DNA from: Symsagittifera roscoffensis
Lineage: Eukaryota; Xenacoelomorpha; Acoela; Convolutidae
Direction: 5' to 3'
NCBI RefSeq assembly: GCF_963678635.1
Contig: NC_087063.1
Coordinates: 49,549,220 to 49,613,219 of the forward strand
Length of the DNA: 64,000 nucleotides
Made by a program: the position numbers and the translations under genes. Shown here piece by piece: positions 1 through 11,047 of the stretch. The stretch's first letter is position 1; every line of letters begins with the position of its first letter. The notes beneath the pieces are model-generated. The model saw nothing but the letters and a program-made list of their open reading frames with translations. It ran no database searches and was not told the DNA's origin.

Positions 1-767
1 TTGACACTTATTTGTAAGTGCTGAAACTACTTGTAGTTTCAGCACCAGAACAATTTGAATAAATTTTAGACTACAACTGTTCTCCTTCTGGATAAACTCC
101 AAGAACTAACTCGTAAATACCAGTATACACTAGATCTATTGAGACTAGGAGATACAAGAGTAAGATTAAGATTGGTATTAGACTAAGAAGTTGCACAAAT
201 CCATCCGGCCAAAAATAAGATAGCGTGACGAACTGACGTGTACCTTATCTGAAATTACTCTATGAGTACTACATCCAACATAGATCAAACGGCTACTTAA
301 AGGATTCTGTGTTTTCAGTGTTTCGCCCTGATAGGTGCAGTCTTGTTTCTGACTTGATTGTCAGTTCATGTTCTTCGATATCAAGCAAACTCAAATTTGC
401 AAGACCAAGTCCCATCACTTAATAGCAGGAAAATTCTCATTCAATTTAATTGTCTTGGTCGATGTATCAATTATTAACGCATTGGTCAATATAGTTTCTA
501 TCTCTTTTACTATCAAAAAAAAGTATGGTTATGAATGGGTGTGAGCAGGAAAGAACCAACCCATCTTATCAGAAAACTGACCGAATCTCACCGTCATTAT
601 GTTGAGTTTGAGTCCAATTTTCCTTTTAAAACTTTTACAGTGAAAAACATAGTTTCTAATATTTCGTGGCTTCCGAGAGAGCTCATAACACCAATTTTGA
701 AAGATTGAACAAAATTTCAGTGACTTTCCCCAGTTATGGCCGGGGTTGAGGGTAAGTTTGTTTTTAG
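1..767. other. No gene recognised; presumed intron or flank of the sulfotransferase-like gene
   Basis: AT-rich sequence without a supported exon. It ends in a pyrimidine-rich acceptor (gtttgtttttag) directly before the exon starting at 768, so at least the right part is probably intron. Confidence 0.4.
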
Positions 768-1000
768 GCAGAACTGAGACAATGAATCGCGACTTCGTCT
801 ACTTGGCCAGAAATCTGACAAAGATGCACGAGAGAATTACTCTGCCCGATGGTCGATGGACTTCAAAGGCGGCTGAACACATGGAACTGCTGTATGAAAT
901 TTCTAGAGAGACTCTTGAAAAAATTTTGTATATGTTTCGAAATGACTACGTGGCATTTGGTTATGATCCACATGATGCAAGGGAATTTATCAGACAATGA
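768..1000 (+). CDS. Last exon of a probable carbohydrate sulfotransferase-family gene (partial)
   Basis: An open frame of about 76 codons follows an acceptor (tttttag, 761-767) and ends at a TGA at 998-1000. The C-terminal pattern LLYEISRETLEKILYMFRND followed by YVAFGYDP resembles the end of Golgi type II sulfotransferases (Sulfotransfer_2 family), whose last helix typically runs into a D-[YF]-x-x-FGY motif. Those enzymes transfer sulfate from PAPS to glycan chains; the PAPS-binding loops would lie in upstream exons outside the window. The start is set by the splice site; the first two bases of the exon finish a codon. The gene converges on the minus-strand gene ending at 1646. The family call is by eye from one short exon and could be wrong; that it is a true exon is more secure. 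Confidence 0.5.
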
Positions 1001-1645
1001 AATCTAACACGTTAGTTTTTGGAATTCTTTTTGCCAATAACCACAACACAAAAAAAAAGATGTAAGCCAATTTTTGGAAAGTTTGAGATAACATCCATAC
1101 TGGAATTTTGAGTTTGGAAAAATTTTTACAACTCTGTTTTTCTCTGACCATTGTAAGCTCTGTGACAGTTTTGTGCGATGTAAGTTTGCCATGACTATCA
1201 TTTTCGTCGCGAAGCTCTACGTCGTGCGGCCATTGTCTACAACATGTGAAGCGCGCCTTGATGCCGGAAAAAAATATCGTGATGATGGGCCGCCCTCAGC
1301 AGTATACTCTAAGTTGCTTCGATTCTATATCCGTGGAGAATTGATTCATTCCAATTGCGGAATCTTTTTATAGTCCGATTCAAAACTAGAAAAACTTACG
1401 GTTCTTTTACGGGTTATACTCTCATCTGAATGTCCGATTGGCACATAAGTTCCTCTCTAATCAATACATTTCGAGTTACTCAAGTCTATGAGAGAGTATT
1501 GCAAAGTTTCTTTCTGAATTTGAATTGTAAATAGTGATAGCTAATGTAACTTTTAACTTTCAGTCAATTAGTCATTTCTTTGGCATGAAAGTTACTCGTT
1601 CTTCCGGTTTACAACAAAAAATAGTCCTCAATGAAGACAAATTGT
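1001..1645. other. Intergenic space between two convergent genes
   Basis: No exon, RNA gene or transposon is recognised here. It must contain the 3' ends of both flanking genes, but no clear AATAAA was seen in either orientation. Confidence 0.4.
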
Positions 1646-1834
1646 TTATATTTTGGCTTCGAGGCGCACCAGCTGGAGATCTTTCTCGGCTAGGTCCGGA
1701 ATGTACTTGTTGCTGTAGAAGGTGTTCTCCACATGGGCTATTCGGACATGTTCCCTCGTATTGGGGTCCATGGCCCTGTCCAGGTTGTGACCATAGATTG
1801 AGGCCACTTTAGTGGGAACAACTTTGCTACTCTC
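1646..1834 (-). CDS. CFAP90: CFAP90-like ciliary protein, last exon
   Basis: On the minus strand an acceptor (tttgtttatag) at 1835 and above is followed by 62 codons and a TAA at 1646-1648. The peptide starts ESSKVVPTKVASIYGHNLDR and contains TREHVRIAHVENTFYSNKYI. This resembles the C-terminal half of CFAP90 (C5orf49), a small microtubule inner protein of axonemal doublets, where a SxxYG motif is followed by TRDHVRVNHV-like sequence. It joins in phase 0 to the exon at 5193-5309. The two exons give 101 residues; the N-terminus is not found. The name rests on by-eye similarity to a small family; exon status is strongly supported by matching phase and splice sites. Confidence 0.62.
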   Translation of the reverse strand, partial: ESSKVVPTKVASIYGHNLDRAMDPNTREHVRIAHVENTFYSNKYIPDLAEKDLQLVRLEAKI

Positions 1835-2312
1835 CTATAAACAAAAAAAACAAGGATAGCTGGTTTCTGTGCAAGTAGCACAGAATGTTCCGACCATAGT
1901 CTTAAAAAATACAACGAAGTTTTTCAAGTTATTGTCGTTTTTTTCCGGCTTCGTGTGGTAAATTGAGCTGAACAAAAAACTGGAGGTTAGGTACATTCGA
2001 GAGTCACAGTAAAAGAAGCATTTTGAAAAACAATTTTTCTGGAAAATTACTTGAAAAACAAAAAAAAGTTTTGCTATTTTTTGAGCACGAAACTTTATTC
2101 GCTCGAAATTTTGAAAACTTGATATTTTTGAATTTTTTTAAAGTGGTTACAATCACGACTGTAGGATTAAATATGATATATCACTCAACCCAGTCTGATT
2201 ATTATGTGTGGTACCTGATTTTGCGTTAAAAAATCAAACAGACCCAAATACAAAGTTCTTTCCCATTTCAATGGTCAGAACAACAAATGAACAGGTGCAT
2301 GGCATGTTAAGC

Positions 2313-3537
2313 TCACAAAAATATGCGCAGGCACCAACAATCTGATGTTTCTGTCAGAAATTTGTGTATAGTTTCCCGCATCTGCATTTTTTTGAATTCG
2401 AACTTTGGTTTTAGGTTGCCCAATTGTTTTATTAAGTACCATGTCGATTCGGGATGAGAGGTGTCCAGCTAAAACTGAGGTACCTGCTTGATAATTTTTG
2501 AAATTGTTGTTCTGATGGAATGAGTAATTTCAAACCTACAAAAATTAGGTTTCCCCCAAATCCTTACTGGTTCCTCTGATGAAGTTTTTTGAGAATTTGT
2601 AATTTTTCCAAAATTAACACTTTTCATATAAAGTTTAAAGCGTATCGGCTTTTGCACAGAGGTTTCAAACAAATCTATTGCCACGATTGTACCCTTGCTA
2701 TCAGATTCAAATATGTCGATTTCGAAAAGAGTCAAAAAGTTTCAAGAAACCGACAAGGAATCAAAATAACGATTCTCTAAAGGCTCATAATTTTTTGTTG
2801 GAAAAATTAGACATCGCCGCTTTTACAGGGGCAATGCTCTCAGAACCATTAAACCCACAATCTCAGATCTCTGATGGTAGTTTTTGAGACAAGTCAAAAA
2901 TTTCATAAAAACTGTTAAAATACTCATAATTTGACTTTTAGGACACCATAGTTTACTTTTTTGTTTGTTAAAAAATTTGGTCAAAGGTGTTTATGAAGGC
3001 TAGGTTCTCACAATTCATCCTTTCCCTTGAAATCTAAACTTCGAATTTTGTAGAGTAGTTTTCGAGAAAAGCCGAGAAGGTTAAAAAAAACGTTCAAAAC
3101 TCACAAATGTAACTTTTGCAAAGACGATAAGTTTTTGGTTAAGAGTTTTGGGCCTTTTTCCAGCTCTACCTTAGAAATATTTTCAAATTCAATAATTGAA
3201 ACTCTATTCTAAATGACTTTCATTGTTATAAACTGCATAAAAACAAGTCAGCGTGCACAGGTGACCAATTTTTTACAACATTTCTTGCAAGCAAAATGGC
3301 GTGTGAACAACTTTTGAACGCTTTATTTTGTAACTTTACGAGGAAGTGGGAAACTGGAAAAGAAACGACTTTTAGTTGGATAATTTTATTGATGGGATAA
3401 TTTTGTTAAATTTTTTAGATAACGTTTTTGATTAGAAAACCAGGGAGTGGGAGGACTTTGCATTGGTACTCCTTTTTCAAAAACCGGTAGAGTAGTTTCT
3501 AAGAAAAAGTAAAATTTTTGAGAAATGCTTCACAAAA
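2313..3537. repeat. Tandem duplication, unit 1 (about 1.2 kb, in CFAP90-like intron)
   Basis: This unit and the next (3538-4690) share collinear sequence throughout, for example GTATAGTTTCCCGCATCTGC near 2370 and 3595, and AAGCGTATCGGCTTTTGCAC near 2638 and 3730. Unit 1 carries about 135 extra bases around 2420-2555. Both units contain a MITE-like block, so that insertion predates the duplication. Confidence 0.85.
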
Positions 3538-4690
3538 AATCACAAAAATGAGCGCAAGCATCACCAATCTGATATTTCTGTCAGAAACTTGTGTATAGTT
3601 TCCCGCATCTGCATTTTTTGAATTTCGATCTTTGATTTTACTTTGCCCCAAATCCTTAGTGATTTTTCTGATGAAGCTTTTTGAGAATTTGTAATTTTTC
3701 CAAAAACAACAGTTTTCATACAAAATTTAAAGCGTATCGGCTTTTGCACAAAGATTCCTCACAAAGCTGTTGCCACGACTGTAGCCTTATTATCAGATTC
3801 AGCTATTAGTTTGCGAAAGGAGTCAAAAAACTTCAAAAAACCGACAAGAAATCAAAATGACGACTTCTCTAAAGGGTCATAATTTGTTGTTAGAAAATTT
3901 AGACGTCGCTGCTTTTACAGGGGAATGCTCTCAGAACCATTAAACCCACAATCTCAGATCTGTGATGGTAGTTTCCGAAACAAGTCAAAAATTTGATAAA
4001 AACGGTCAAAATACTCATAATTTGACTTTAACGAGACCATAGTTTACTTTTTTTATTTGTTAAAAAATTTGGGCAAAGGTGCTTATGAAGGTTACATTCT
4101 CACAATCGGTCCTTTCCATTGAAATCAAAACTTCAATATTGGTACGGTAGCTTTCAGGAAAAGCCAAAAATTTTCAAAAAACGTTCAAAAGTCACAAATA
4201 TAACTTTTGCGAAGACGATAAGTTTTTGGTTAAGAAATTTGGGCTCTTTTCCGTCTCTACCTTAGAAATTTTTTAAAATTCAATAATTGAAATTCTGTTC
4301 TAAGTGTCTTTCAATGCTGTAAATTGCATTAAAACAGGTCAGCGTGCACAGGTGAACAAATTTTTACAACATTTCTTGCAGGCAAAATGCCGTGTGAACA
4401 ACTTTTGAACAGCTTTTTTTGTAACTTTACGAGGGAGTGGGAAACTGGATAAGAAACGAGTTTTAGTCGGATAATTTTTTTTGGATTGGACATTTTTTTG
4501 ATTTTTTGGTTAATGTTTTTGATAAGATAACTTTTTTGGAAAAAGTAGCCGCTCAAATTTGGGAGGTTAGTTTATGAGAAAATGAAAAAAATCTAAAACA
4601 GGGGAGTGGAAGGACTTTCCATCGGTACTCTTTTTTCAAAAACCTGCAGAGTAATTTCTGAGAAAAAGTAAAATTTTTGAGTAGTGCTTC
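3538..4690. repeat. Tandem duplication, unit 2
   Basis: Second copy of the unit at 2313-3537, with many substitutions, so the duplication is old. It ends in the same segment (ctttttcaaaaacc...gagtaatttctgagaaaaag) as unit 1 near 3470-3530. Confidence 0.85.
4230..4454. mobile_element. MITE-like element, GGCTCTTTTCC-ended family 2
   Basis: It begins gggctcttttcc and ends near ggaaactggataagaaacg, a degenerate inverted match. A sister copy is at 3149-3367 in the other duplication unit, and truncated relatives ending in ggaaaagagcc or gaaaagagcc are at 4970-5111 and 21150-21345. All share a GTTCAC...CACGCTG block. The family assignment (hAT-like) is inferred from the shared ends with the better copies at 5884, 10221 and 49266. 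Confidence 0.5.
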
Positions 4691-4969
4691 TGAAATCAAA
4701 TTCCTTAAAAAAATGATAAAAAACCTGATCCAAATAGTTTTTTCTTAGTACCTGTTTTTATCAAACAGGAATTGATGTTTATAATTGGGAGGATGAACTT
4801 GTTATAACATTGACCTGGGTCACTGACGGTGGGTGTTTTAATGATTTAACCAATCGGATCACATGGGATGGCCTCTTTTCTGAATTTAAACTGAACATTC
4901 CCTTTCTTGAAAATAATGTTTTTTTTTAGTTGCCCACCCCCCTTATAAATTACAAAAAAATGTCGAAAA

Positions 4970-5111
4970 AGTGTTCATACAGTAGTTTGCATGTAAGAAA
5001 TGCGAAAATTGGTTCACTTCTTCACGCTACAAGAACCTAAAAAGTCATTATAAGTAGGCTTTCATAAAATGATTTTCAGAAAAATTAGGAAAGGGGGACT
5101 AGAAAAGAGCC
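4970..5111. mobile_element. Truncated MITE, family 2
   Basis: Right part only. It shares the TTCAC..TTCACGCT block and the terminal gggggactagaaaagagcc with the copy at 21150-21345. It ends 82 bases from the CFAP90-like exon. Confidence 0.5.
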
Positions 5112-5192
5112 GAATCCTTTTCATTGTCACATTTTACCCTTCCCACAATTACCCTTTCTTTTTGTTGTTTGAAAATTCCGTATGAGGCTAAC

Positions 5193-5309
5193 CTCCTTGT
5201 GAATGTCGAGTCCTTCGTGTTTGGCATGTTCCCTGTCGTCTCTGTGCAGCTTCTGGTTGTACCCTTTAGGCTGATGGAAGATGCGATCATACGAGAACAC
5301 TTCTTTGGG
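5193..5309 (-). CDS. CFAP90: CFAP90-like ciliary protein, internal exon
   Basis: The minus-strand acceptor (gtcatttcag) lies just above 5309 and the donor (gttagc) at 5187-5192. Exactly 39 codons lie between, phase 0 at both ends. The peptide includes FSYDRIFHQPKGYNQKLHRD and continues with DREHAKHEGLDIHKE. The KLHRDDREHAK..GL block is the most recognisable part of the CFAP90/C5orf49 family, which lies inside ciliary doublet microtubules. The next exon (1646-1834) lies 3.36 kb downstream on the minus strand. The first exon should lie above 5310 on the minus strand, but I could not identify it; several transposons occupy that space. Confidence 0.65.
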
Positions 5310-5429
5310 CTGAAATGACAAAGTGGCATACTTCCTATCGAAACGAAAAAAGCATGAAGCTATATGACTATTTTTCACTCCCCTCCTACAACTTTCAGTT
5401 TCATTTTTGAAAAACAACTTAGCCCTTGT

Positions 5430-5854
5430 CAGTAGCGGATTTAGGGGGGGGGGGGGGCGTCCGCCCCCCTCAGGGATTCGACCCCCTGCCGACTTAAAGG
5501 GTCCCCCCTTTGTACTATTTTGAGATATCAATTTTTGTTGATGTAACCTAAAAATTTTCTAAAGGCACTTTGGGCGCCACTGCATACTAGTTTTGAAGGG
5601 GCGCGCGCCAAAAAACCGCAATTTTTTGGTCAAACTTTCCAAAAAGTGCCTAAAAACGCCCTTTTTGGCATGTTTTTTTTTTTTCAAAATTTTGCCTGCG
5701 GTGCAGAAATTTTGGCTAAAATAGGGCAAAGCAGTGCTTTGGGAGAGCTCGAAAAATCAATTTGGTCGACCTAAAAATAAAAAAAGAGTCGATAAAATTT
5801 TCGAAAATTTTTTGAAAATCCGCCCCCCTCGAGAAAATCCTACATCCGCCCCTG
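5430..5854. mobile_element. hAT-type MITE with exact 8-bp target duplication
   Basis: Terminal inverted repeats are CAGTAGCGGATTTAGG on the left and the reverse complement of CAGGGGCGGATGTAGG on the right. The element is flanked on both sides by GCCCTTGT (5422-5429 and 5855-5862). An 8-bp duplication and CAGGGGCGG-like ends are typical of hAT elements. The interior has no coding capacity and has long G and C runs next to both ends. Confidence 0.88.
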
Positions 5855-5883
5855 GCCCTTGTCACGTGTTATGAAATTTGGCA

Positions 5884-6087
5884 GGCTCTTTTTCCTTCCC
5901 CCTCCCCCGCCTGCAATTTATTATAAATCAAAGTACTGTTCAAATTTTCCGATTGTCATGAAAAATGATTTGCAGGCTATTTAGGCCATGAGAAACATAC
6001 TTGATTTTCATAATCAACCTTGTAAAATCACTCCTTAGACCCATAGAATTGATGTTTGTGTGAGGTGGGGGAAAAGGAAAAAGAGCC
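5884..6087. mobile_element. GC-tract MITE (family 1), 8-bp target duplication
   Basis: It starts GGCTCTTTTTCCTTCCCCC and ends GGGGGAAAAGGAAAAAGAGCC-like. It is flanked by ATTTGGCA on both sides (ending at 5883 and starting at 6088). It is non-coding, about 204 bp, and related in inverse orientation to the copies at 10221-10409 and 49266-49475 (shared TTTGCAGGC.. / AACATA..TTG segments). The hAT assignment is inferred from the 8-bp duplication. Confidence 0.85.
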
Positions 6088-6105
6088 ATTTGGCATATCA
6101 ACATA

Positions 6106-8229
6106 GTGAACAAACTATTCATTGTGAACAGATTTGTTCACCATACATTATACAGGAATCTGACGCGCTTGTCCATCAAAACTATAAAAATCTGGTGGCC
6201 ACATCTATACAGAGAGATCTACCATCACGGAAAGAATTGCATTCAGTGTATCATGGCCGGTAAGAACCTAAAAGTTTTACTAGGGACGAACAATACGGAG
6301 AAATTACCGATTCTGACCCAACCAAAGGAAGAAGTAGATTTGCGGGCCCATTGGACAAGAGTTGGGGTAACTCAAAATACCTTTTGTTATGCATTGATCG
6401 CTTCTCAAAGTTTCCGTCTGCAAAAGTAGTGAACAACACCGCGGCTTCTTCAATTTTAACTTTCATGACAGATTATTGCCATCGTCACGGTTTTCCAAAG
6501 TCTAATAGAGCCGACCATGGGTCATGTTTTACATCGTTCGATTTTAGAAACTTCTGCGAGAAGAATAACATTAAATTAATCCTATGTACGGTCGGGGTTT
6601 ATAGATCCAATGGAGTAGTAGAAAGACTCATTTACACTGTTAAAGCTAAGCTACTGGCAATGTCGTTCAACGATCCAAAACCATGTTTAAATACGGCAAT
6701 TGATAAAATCATTTGGAATATCCGTTCGACGAAACAATCATCCATTGGATGCTCTCTTTTCTCAAAACTTTTTAATAGCTCTCCCAATACGTTCTGGAAA
6801 TCTTTGGTCTCTCACGCGATTAGTTTAGATAAGGGGAAGTCAATCCTATCAAAGGACAGAGCATAAGACTGGGGAGCTGACGACGCGTTTGAAGACGGCT
6901 ATCTGGAAAACAGAGCAATGGAGGAAAGAAGGTACGAGAGCGACCCTGCGGACAAAGCAGACAGAAATCTCCAGCGAGCCCCATTGTCAAACCCTTTCAG
7001 CCAAGGAGGTAACTGGTTTAGGAGAACAGTTAACAGGAGGGAAGGCGAACCGTACTTTAAACCACGTGGGCGTACACCTCTGTCGGACATGAAGCATACG
7101 GTCACATTAGACAACGGACACGTGATCAGAAAAACTTTTAACAAAATCCAACCGTCAGCTCCTAGGATATTTTCGGCAATACCGAATTCGCTAATTAATA
7201 ATAATGATTTAGCAGGCAAGCGAAAAAAAACTCCCCCTCAAAGAGACCAGATTCAAATGTAGGAGGCCCTTCAACGAGTTACACACCAACGGGAGGAAAG
7301 ACAAACAAGAGGAGGAGAACCAACACCACGAGCACGAAAGGTTCAAAATTCGACTTTAATAGCTTAGATTCTTCGTTAGAGTTAGACCTTTGGGATAAAG
7401 TCATCGATGACTACTTGGGTACAAAAGCGGAAATTGTATGTAATACACCGAATGTTAATTTACATAGTGATTTAGATCAGCCAAGAAGTACCGTACAAAG
7501 CCAAGCAAACACAGACAACAATCACTATACCAACGGGCACAAGCCTTGACCCAATTCGAGTGGACAGCTCTCCGGAGAAGACAGTGGAGACACCAAGAAC
7601 TCCGATATCCATCAAACACCGCGCAAAAAGGAACCCAGGTCCCCCAAAATTTTACGGAGACAGGCGTTTTATCGATCAAGTGACGCTTGGAATGGAGACC
7701 AACAGTGCAGTAGACTCCGACGACGAACCTCTAATTACGTTCTCCAGCGCAAAGAGTCCACGATCTAAATTGACTTACTGTACGGCGTCCCCTTCGGATT
7801 ATCTGACACCAATTGAAGATATACCACGCCACACAACACTGGTAGCGGAAACCACACAAGGACCCTTTTCAGCACCCCCCTCTCGAACAACAAAGGCCGC
7901 ATGTGTAGCATCTCCATTGGTAGAATTAAACTCTGGTAACATTATATCTTTTTATTTGCTCGAGCTTTTATCCATTGGATGACCCATTTTTTTTTATTTA
8001 GTTAGTGATTTAGTTAGTTTGCCTTAATTATATAAATGCTACACAACCCCAGTTGTACATATCATCTTGTACATTCAGTGTTGATATCTGTGTAAACCTG
8101 TCAGTAGCCTGCATATATTACCATATAATCACCTCCATTGTAATTTGTACTCTCTGTAAATGCCCATTGGTGCTAAACGCGGTTACAAATCGACGAGCGG
8201 GCAGATATTAATTTTTGTGCAGTGGGGAA
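6106..8229 (+). pseudogene. Ty3/gypsy retrotransposon remnant: integrase and C-terminal tail
   Basis: The left part encodes the zinc-binding integrase end (WWPHLYREIYHHGKNCIQC, near 6200-6260). The integrase core follows in a shifted frame at 6351-6866 (YLLLCIDRFSKFPSAKVV, then RADHGSCFTS and NGVVERL). Further open pieces at 6918-7262 and 7560-7982 are the basic, proline-rich tail seen in such elements. Frameshifts break the reading frame, for example between the zinc finger and the core. Protease, RT and RNase H are absent, so this is a 5'-truncated copy. The same IDRFSKFPS motif occurs in the gypsy element at 52-59 kb, so the two are related. Confidence 0.85.
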
Positions 8230-8560
8230 TGTTGTGATTTAGTATTTTAGTATGTTATAACCTTGACCTCTATTATCTAATCAAGTACCAGTTAATGTTC
8301 ACTCTACGAAGTCCAGTGGACTTCGAGTCACTAGTTGCTTTTTTTACACTACAGTCAGTTTTAATTCACACATTACTTTTTACTCTCTTTTAATCTTAGT
8401 TAGATACAATAGTTACCAGTGGTAAACACACACTTTTATTAATTACCTTTTTGAAATTCAATGGATACGGAACCCAAAAATCTTCCTCATAATTCATTTT
8501 CGTTTAATTTTCTTTTTCGAGTTAGAACCGAAACATCGAAAACAAATCATTGAATTATTG
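8230..8560 (+). repeat. Putative 3' LTR of the gypsy remnant (right end uncertain)
   Basis: A purine tract (gtggggaa, about 8222-8229) is followed immediately by TGTTGTGA, the expected polypurine-tract/LTR junction. No 5' LTR is in the window to define the right end; 8560 is a guess. Confidence 0.45.
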
Positions 8561-8859
8561 TTTTGCAACAGTTACTTAAAAAACAAATTTAAACTAAGAA
8601 AAAATAGCTGAAGGTTCTGTGTGCGGTAAGTTTATCAAATTATCCGTATAAGAGACCATACTGAATTACCTTATCCGTTCGTTTAGTACTGAAGCGTTAT
8701 TCGTACTGAAATATTATACGCACCGTTACGTTATACAAATTGAAACAACGTAATTTACTGGAAACTCCGATAACTCCGACTCAGATTTAATTTTAAAATG
8801 ACAATTCACAAACTGAACTTAGTAAATTTCGACAAGTTAAACCAAGCGGCCATTTACAA

Positions 8860-10075
8860 AACTTATTCGGATTAACATAATCAAAAAGAAGACTACCGGA
8901 ATTTTATTGAGCTCATGAACAATCGATCTGGATCAGTCAGTGACAACAATAGGCAAGATGCAGCTACCTTCATAATAACTAATGAAAAAAATAAAGAGAG
9001 GTTGTCCTCATTCTTTATAACTGAAAGTTTAACTCTAGGGTCAAGAAAACAGCTCGAATAAAAACTAAAACCCTATGAACAGTCACTATAGGTTTTTAAT
9101 TTTTTTTACCCCTATCGAACTTATTATTTATCGAAGAAATTACCACCAAGTTTAGCCCAGACATGGCGGATGCTTGCAAAATACTGCCAATACTAAACAA
9201 ACAAGAAGCTAAACTCGGCGTTGATGCCTTTTTTTAAACTCTTTTAACAATATTTCGGGATCTAGAGCAGATTTTGCGGTGCTCAAACTGAACTTGTTGG
9301 TGAAGGATTTAAAAAACACTTCAATAATAAACACGGCATTTTTCTTTTACTTCTTTTTCTTCGTACTTTTGTTTGCAATTACTGAAGTAATTTTTCCAGA
9401 TCATACCATCTAATTATCATACATCCTTAATAATACATCCTTAATTACATAATAAATTGCCTTTTAAGTTTTATCAGAAGTATTGTTTGAGCCACAACAT
9501 TAGTCTTAACGATTTTCTAGTCCACAACACTAGTCTTAGCAACCCTATAAGCGACATAAAAAATACTCAAAAAAACAAAAAAAAACAAACTTCCGAGGCT
9601 GCAATCAAAATCCCCATCAATTTTTTTCATTATACTAAAGGCTTTCTCCAATAAATTAAACTAGTTTTCTGCAAACCTCCGTCTTTTTTTTAAATTATTG
9701 AAAAAGTTACTATGCGTAGTCTTAACTTGTTTGATTGTGTTTTTTTTGTGATAGCGTATGTTGCTCCCTGGCCTCATTTTTTTAATGTGCAGGATTAAGT
9801 TAGAAAGATCTTTAAAAATTGCCTTGTCACCACAGTCGATCAAAAAACTTTTCCTACAAATGCAAGAATAACACAAATGAACGCACTCGTTATCAGTCAC
9901 CTACATTACCCTGCCATCCTATTAGCTACAAACTCTGCAAACTTATCAATCTCGTTTGAAAAAGAACTCTGCACAATCACAACGTATTTTAATCGCCCAG
10001 CTAAATACGGCTCATCATCTGATCTTAAATTAAATCCCAATATAATACCAGTAGAATTTTTTCTTAACTAGAAAA
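8860..10075 (+). pseudogene. Decayed non-LTR retrotransposon (LINE) remnant
   Basis: Short conceptual stretches look like a LINE polymerase. Near 8905-9060 is a linker of the type TFIITNEKNKERLSSFF, found before many LINE RT domains. At 9860-10070 a frame reads NALVISHLHYPAILLATNS and then GSSSDLKLNP, typical of the region after the RT catalytic core. In between, stops and frameshifts are frequent and no FADD box is evident. Minus-strand ORFs here look like shadows. Confidence 0.5.
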
Positions 10076-10220
10076 TAGTTTATCGTTTTTGTAGAATTAG
10101 ACATCTCTCGAAATCAGCTTGAGAAAATTTTTTAAATGAAAACAATCACTATTTTTTTGAAAATTTTAATGGGCAATACATTGCAAACTACTCTTTTTTT
10201 AAGAAGTCAATAAGAATTTG

Positions 10221-10409
10221 GGCTCTTTTTCCTCAACCCCCCCCCCCCACCCCCCACCTCACACGAGCTTCAATTTATTAGTGTAACGAGGATGAGTATG
10301 TAGTGCAAATATGTTTTTCGTGGCCTTATTAGTCTGTATGTAGATTTCATAACAATCCGACAGTGTGGTCAACAAATTTACATGTAGTGGGGGGAAAGGA
10401 AAATGAGCC
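10221..10409. mobile_element. GC-tract MITE (family 1)
   Basis: Starts GGCTCTTTTTCCTC followed by a long C tract and ends GGGGGGAAAGGAAAATGAGCC. The flanks agaatttg and acaatttg are a 7/8 match, a decayed 8-bp target duplication. The interior (GTAACGAG.., GTGGCCTTATTAGTCTGTAT) matches the copy at 49266-49475 closely. Confidence 0.82.
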
Positions 10410-10607
10410 ACAATTTGGAACAATTTACATGATGACTAAATCAATTTCAAAAACATCTTCACTTAAAGAAAGGCAAAATATTTATTAAAAACTATTACTG
10501 GTTGTTACTTAAAAAAAGCGAACGGTGGCAACCTATTGAAAATCTAAAACAAAAATTTTATATTTTTTGTAGTATTTCCGTAAGATTGTACCAATTAAAC
10601 GCCAAAC

Positions 10608-11047
10608 AAATTCCTATGACAATAAGGACGGTCGGGAAAAACTCAAAATGAGGTTTGATTTCAAAGTTTACAGAATAATTCGTAACATTTTTCCCCATAA
10701 TTCGAAAAATTCGTTTTCATTCACAAGTTTTCACGATTATTTAGCAACTGCGGAATATAAGCATGAGAACAACTATCTTCAAACTGAACATTTTTTGTGA
10801 ACAATTCAATATATCAAAGCTTATTGCATTAAGTAGTTGAGGCTGAACAGAAAGACATTTCATCAACTAAACGGCCAAAAAACTAAATTATGCAAAAACC
10901 GAAACAAGAGTTAATTTAGGTCAAGTCTTAGTTCCTAAGGTTGAAAGGTTTCTTAGTTTTAAGTAACGTTTTTGCTAAAAACTGACCCAAAAAATTCTAT
11001 ATGAAATGACTAAATTATGAAACAGACGCATAGTTAGCCGCGCTAAC
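10608..11047 (-). repeat. 3' LTR of BEL 1
   Basis: Collinear with 19281-19792, sharing for example TTCCTATGACAATAAGGA and TTCTATATGAAATGACTA. On the minus strand it begins GTTAGCGCGG directly after a purine tract. The pol frame ends inside it, at 11015. Confidence 0.88.

Noticed and set aside
5127-5531. 134-codon minus ORF reading through the CFAP90-like exon
   Set aside because: The real exon is the splice-bounded 117 bp; the rest is intron and MITE G-tract translation.
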